Positions 62,135-64,000 of a stretch of 64,000 nucleotides of DNA are shown piece after piece. The translations under genes and the position numbers were made by a program. The notes under the pieces were generated by a model. It worked only from the letters and a program-made list of their open reading frames with translations. It did no database searches and had not been told where the DNA came from. Where the stretch lies: the NCBI RefSeq assembly GCF_008370325.1, contig NZ_VNIP01000007.1:34545-98544 (forward strand). The letters are read 5' to 3'. The first letter of the stretch is position 1, and every line of letters begins with the position of its first letter. Source of the stretch: Martinezella tropici. Its GTDB lineage: Bacteria > Pseudomonadota > Alphaproteobacteria > Rhizobiales > Rhizobiaceae.

Positions 62135-63487
62135 ATGCTGAAACTCGGTCTCGTCGCCCGCATCATCATGATCGTCGCTGTGGCATTGTTCGTCATACAG
62201 CTCGCGGCTTTCGCCGCCGCCCAGCTGAAGCCGGATACGTCGCTCAATCCGGAGCTGTCGCCTGCCATGCAGGTCAAGACAGCGGTCCGTCTTCTCGATG
62301 CCGTTCCGCCCGAGGCGCAGCCGATCGCCGTGCGGGCGCTGAATTCCAATGGTCTGGCGATCCGGCTCGCCGATGCGCCGGCAGCCGGTGAGAAGAACGC
62401 GACTTCGGATCTGACGCTCACCGGCAAGTTGGCGCGCGAATTCGCCAATATCGCCTTCGGCAACCGTTACTTCAACATGCGCTCGCTGGCGGAAAGACCG
62501 CAGGGCTGGTTCTCGGTCGGTGCGCCGGACCGGATCATAGAAGTGTCGATCGGCGTTGCTAGCGGCAAGATTGCGGTCTTCAATCTTCCCGAGACGCCGA
62601 CCGTGCGATTGCACGGAATTCCCATCGGCCTTATCTCGGGCATCCTCGGCATGCTGGTCGCGGTCATCGCCATTGTCGCGGTGGCGCGCGAAACCCGGCC
62701 CTTGACGCGGTTGTCCCGTACCGTCAACTCGATCGGCAATGGATTGCAGCCGGTTCATATTCCGGAAAGGGGAGCCTGCGAGCTGCGCATGCTGATCAAG
62801 GCGATCAACGCCATGCAACTGCGCATCGCCGCCCTGGTCAATAATCGTACCCTCATCCTCGGAGCGATCTCGCATGATCTGAGGACCTATCTCACCCGCT
62901 TCCGCCTGCGCATGGAAATGATGCCCGACACGCCGCATCGTGATCGGGCGATTGCCGATGTCGAAGCCATGCAGCGGCTGGTGGAGGATGCCCTGGGCTT
63001 TGCCCGCAGCACCGTCGTTTCGGACGGCAAGACCATCGTCGATCTCGATGCAGCCATTTGCGGCCACCTGGCGGAGCGGCAGGACGGGCAGGACCTTGTC
63101 GTCTTCGCGCCGATCGGGCAGCCGATCGCGGTGACCATGACCGAGACCGCCCTGGTGCGCGTGCTGGACAATCTCATGGACAATGCGCTGCGCTACGGTT
63201 GCCGAGCCGATATCGCCGTCGAACGCCGCGGAGAGCAGACCGCCATCATTGTAGGGGATCGTGGGCCGGGCATTCCGGCAGACCGGCGCAAGGAAGTGCT
63301 CGAACCCTTTGTGCGGCTGGAAGAATCGCGCAACCGCGATCTCGGTGGCAGCGGTCTGGGCCTTGCGATCGTTCGCCAGATTGTCGATGCGCATGGCGGT
63401 GCGCTCTGTCTCGAGGATCGGGAAGGAGGCGGGCTGAATGCCGTTGTTCTATTGCCGGTGGCGGTGATGGAAAGGAAAGCGGCCTGA
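62135..63487 (+). CDS. Sensor histidine kinase (EnvZ-like, HAMP)
   Basis: The 450-residue membrane kinase has TM1 (about 8-29), a periplasmic domain to about 160, TM2 (162-184), a HAMP linker and a kinase core. The phosphorylated His247 lies in AISHDLRTYLTRFRLR; Tyr252 stands where most kinases have Pro. The ATPase domain has NLMDNALRYG (346-355), DRGPGIP (375-381) and GGSGLGLAI (404-412). It pairs with the OmpR-type regulator, separated by three bases, so they are cotranscribed. The sensed signal is not apparent. Confidence 0.94.
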   Translation: MLKLGLVARIIMIVAVALFVIQLAAFAAAQLKPDTSLNPELSPAMQVKTAVRLLDAVPPEAQPIAVRALNSNGLAIRLADAPAAGEKNATSDLTLTGKLAREFANIAFGNRYFNMRSLAERPQGWFSVGAPDRIIEVSIGVASGKIAVFNLPETPTVRLHGIPIGLISGILGMLVAVIAIVAVARETRPLTRLSRTVNSIGNGLQPVHIPERGACELRMLIKAINAMQLRIAALVNNRTLILGAISHDLRTYLTRFRLRMEMMPDTPHRDRAIADVEAMQRLVEDALGFARSTVVSDGKTIVDLDAAICGHLAERQDGQDLVVFAPIGQPIAVTMTETALVRVLDNLMDNALRYGCRADIAVERRGEQTAIIVGDRGPGIPADRRKEVLEPFVRLEESRNRDLGGSGLGLAIVRQIVDAHGGALCLEDREGGGLNAVVLLPVAVMERKAA

Positions 63488-63551
63488 ATAGGCGCGATTA
63501 TTTGACAATCGTGCGGATGCACGATCGACGTGCCGTGCGAACGGTGCCTGC

Positions 63552-63758
63552 TCAGTGGCAGGTCAAGAATTTCCTGAGCTCTTCCTGGCTCAACACGATA
63601 CCGGCCGCTGCCTTCAGCGGATCTGGATGCGTATAGGTAAAGCTCGGCAGGTCGGGCAGATCCAACGCTTGGCGCATGCTCATGATGCCGAGTGCGCGTC
63701 GGCCATTGGCGCTGTCGAAACTGACTTCGATAATGCTTTCCGGTCTTGTTGTGTGCAT
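63552..63758 (-). CDS. Small protein, 68 residues, unknown
   Basis: The gene has an excellent ribosome site, GGGAGG seven bases before ATG 63758, and normal high-GC codon use. The product MHTTRPESIIEVSFDSANGR... contains the segment ALGIMSMRQALDLPDLPSFTY and ends EELRKFLTCH. No membrane helix or signal peptide. I do not recognise the family. It is convergent with the histidine-kinase gene with 64 bases between. Confidence 0.65.
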   Translation of the reverse strand: MHTTRPESIIEVSFDSANGRRALGIMSMRQALDLPDLPSFTYTHPDPLKAAAGIVLSQEELRKFLTCH

Positions 63759-63934
63759 TGTTTCCTCCCTTCTCTAATATATAGCAGAAAGCTCATGTAA
63801 AATCTCGGTTTTTCTAAGGCTTGCGCGCCAGTTGCGTATCGGCGGTTCGTATCGCTGTCCGAAGGTTCCAATGAGCATGATGGTTGGGTTTGAAAGGGGC
63901 TCAATCGTCAGAAGCTGGCGATAAGGCGCCAGGC

Positions 63935-64000
63935 ATGGAAATTTTGACCGTCTGGACAAACTTTTTCGAGGCCCCTGAGGAAAACTTTCCTTTGTTTCTC
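63935..64000 (+). CDS. Possible start of a gene running off the window
   Basis: ATG 63935, with AAGG about nine bases upstream, opens a frame of 22 codons (MEILTVWTNFFEAPEENFPL...) that is still open at the end. Too little is visible for identification. The preceding 63759-63934 stretch is AT-rich and may hold its promoter. Confidence 0.3.
   Translation, partial: MEILTVWTNFFEAPEENFPLFL

Overview
This window is a chromosomal segment of an alphaproteobacterium of the family Rhizobiaceae, most likely Rhizobium in the broad sense. The evidence is high GC with strong third-position bias, an Irr-fabA-fabB-fabI block, CycM-type membrane cytochrome c, a NodT-class efflux lipoprotein, DUF982 and other rhizobial small proteins, an alphaproteobacterial SRP RNA next to dnaX, and several families of rhizobial intergenic palindromic repeats. 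About 60 protein genes, one tRNA, one SRP RNA and many terminators and repeats can be supported. No phage, insertion sequence, transposase or CRISPR array was seen.

Layout. 1-434: end of a FYDLN/TIGR02300 acidic protein gene, its terminator and tRNA-Ala(GGC). 435-3330: a more AT-rich accessory block holding a SocA/SocB-type toxin-antitoxin pair and a convergent two-TM-helix protein (DUF6161-like). 3.3-6.3 kb: YoaK, YdcF, a secreted six-cysteine protein and a TRIC-type channel. 6.3-9.7 kb: irr divergent from fabA-fabB-fabI (unsaturated fatty acid synthesis). 10-23.1 kb: RsmC-like methyltransferase and, all on the minus strand, the translation/RNA-decay superoperon rimP-nusA-ylxR-infB-rbfA-truB-(alpha/beta hydrolase)-rpsO-pnp. 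23.2-29.9 kb: lytic transglycosylase, recR, an Lrp/LysE/RBBP9 insert, ybaB, dnaX and the SRP RNA. 29.9-33.6 kb: HIT, NudC, a WYL regulator with a candidate operator and a small downstream gene, and two VOC proteins. 33.7-46.3 kb: pheA, kdsB, cycM, patatin, AEC carrier, adenosine kinase, CadD-like transporter, SH3 protein, 2-hydroxyacid dehydrogenase, a MurA paralogue, GNAT, MoeB-like protein and recF. 46.5-50.7 kb: an APH(3'')-like kinase and dnaK-dnaJ. 51-56 kb: class A PBP, a cluster of three very small genes and an SH3 protein with low-complexity tail. 56.6-64 kb: NodT-type outer membrane lipoprotein, PurC, a phosphoribosyltransferase, a pseudouridine synthase, an OmpR/EnvZ-type two-component system and a small conserved gene.

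Most of the window is housekeeping. The most unusual items are: the SocAB-like pair beside tRNA-Ala; a MurA paralogue with Asp where the fosfomycin-sensitive Cys normally sits; a chromosomal close relative of the StrA streptomycin kinase; a MoeB homologue lacking its zinc cysteines; an orphan terminator with upstream hairpins suggesting a small RNA before adenosine kinase; near-perfect dyads next to WYL, Lrp and OmpR-family regulator genes; a 40-residue gene with a very strong ribosome binding site; and repeat elements that have crept into the ends of genes (irr, mltB, the SH3 gene). I did not find a clearly new multi-gene system. The 435-3330 block and the small-gene cluster at 53.7-54.7 kb are the best places to look for one.
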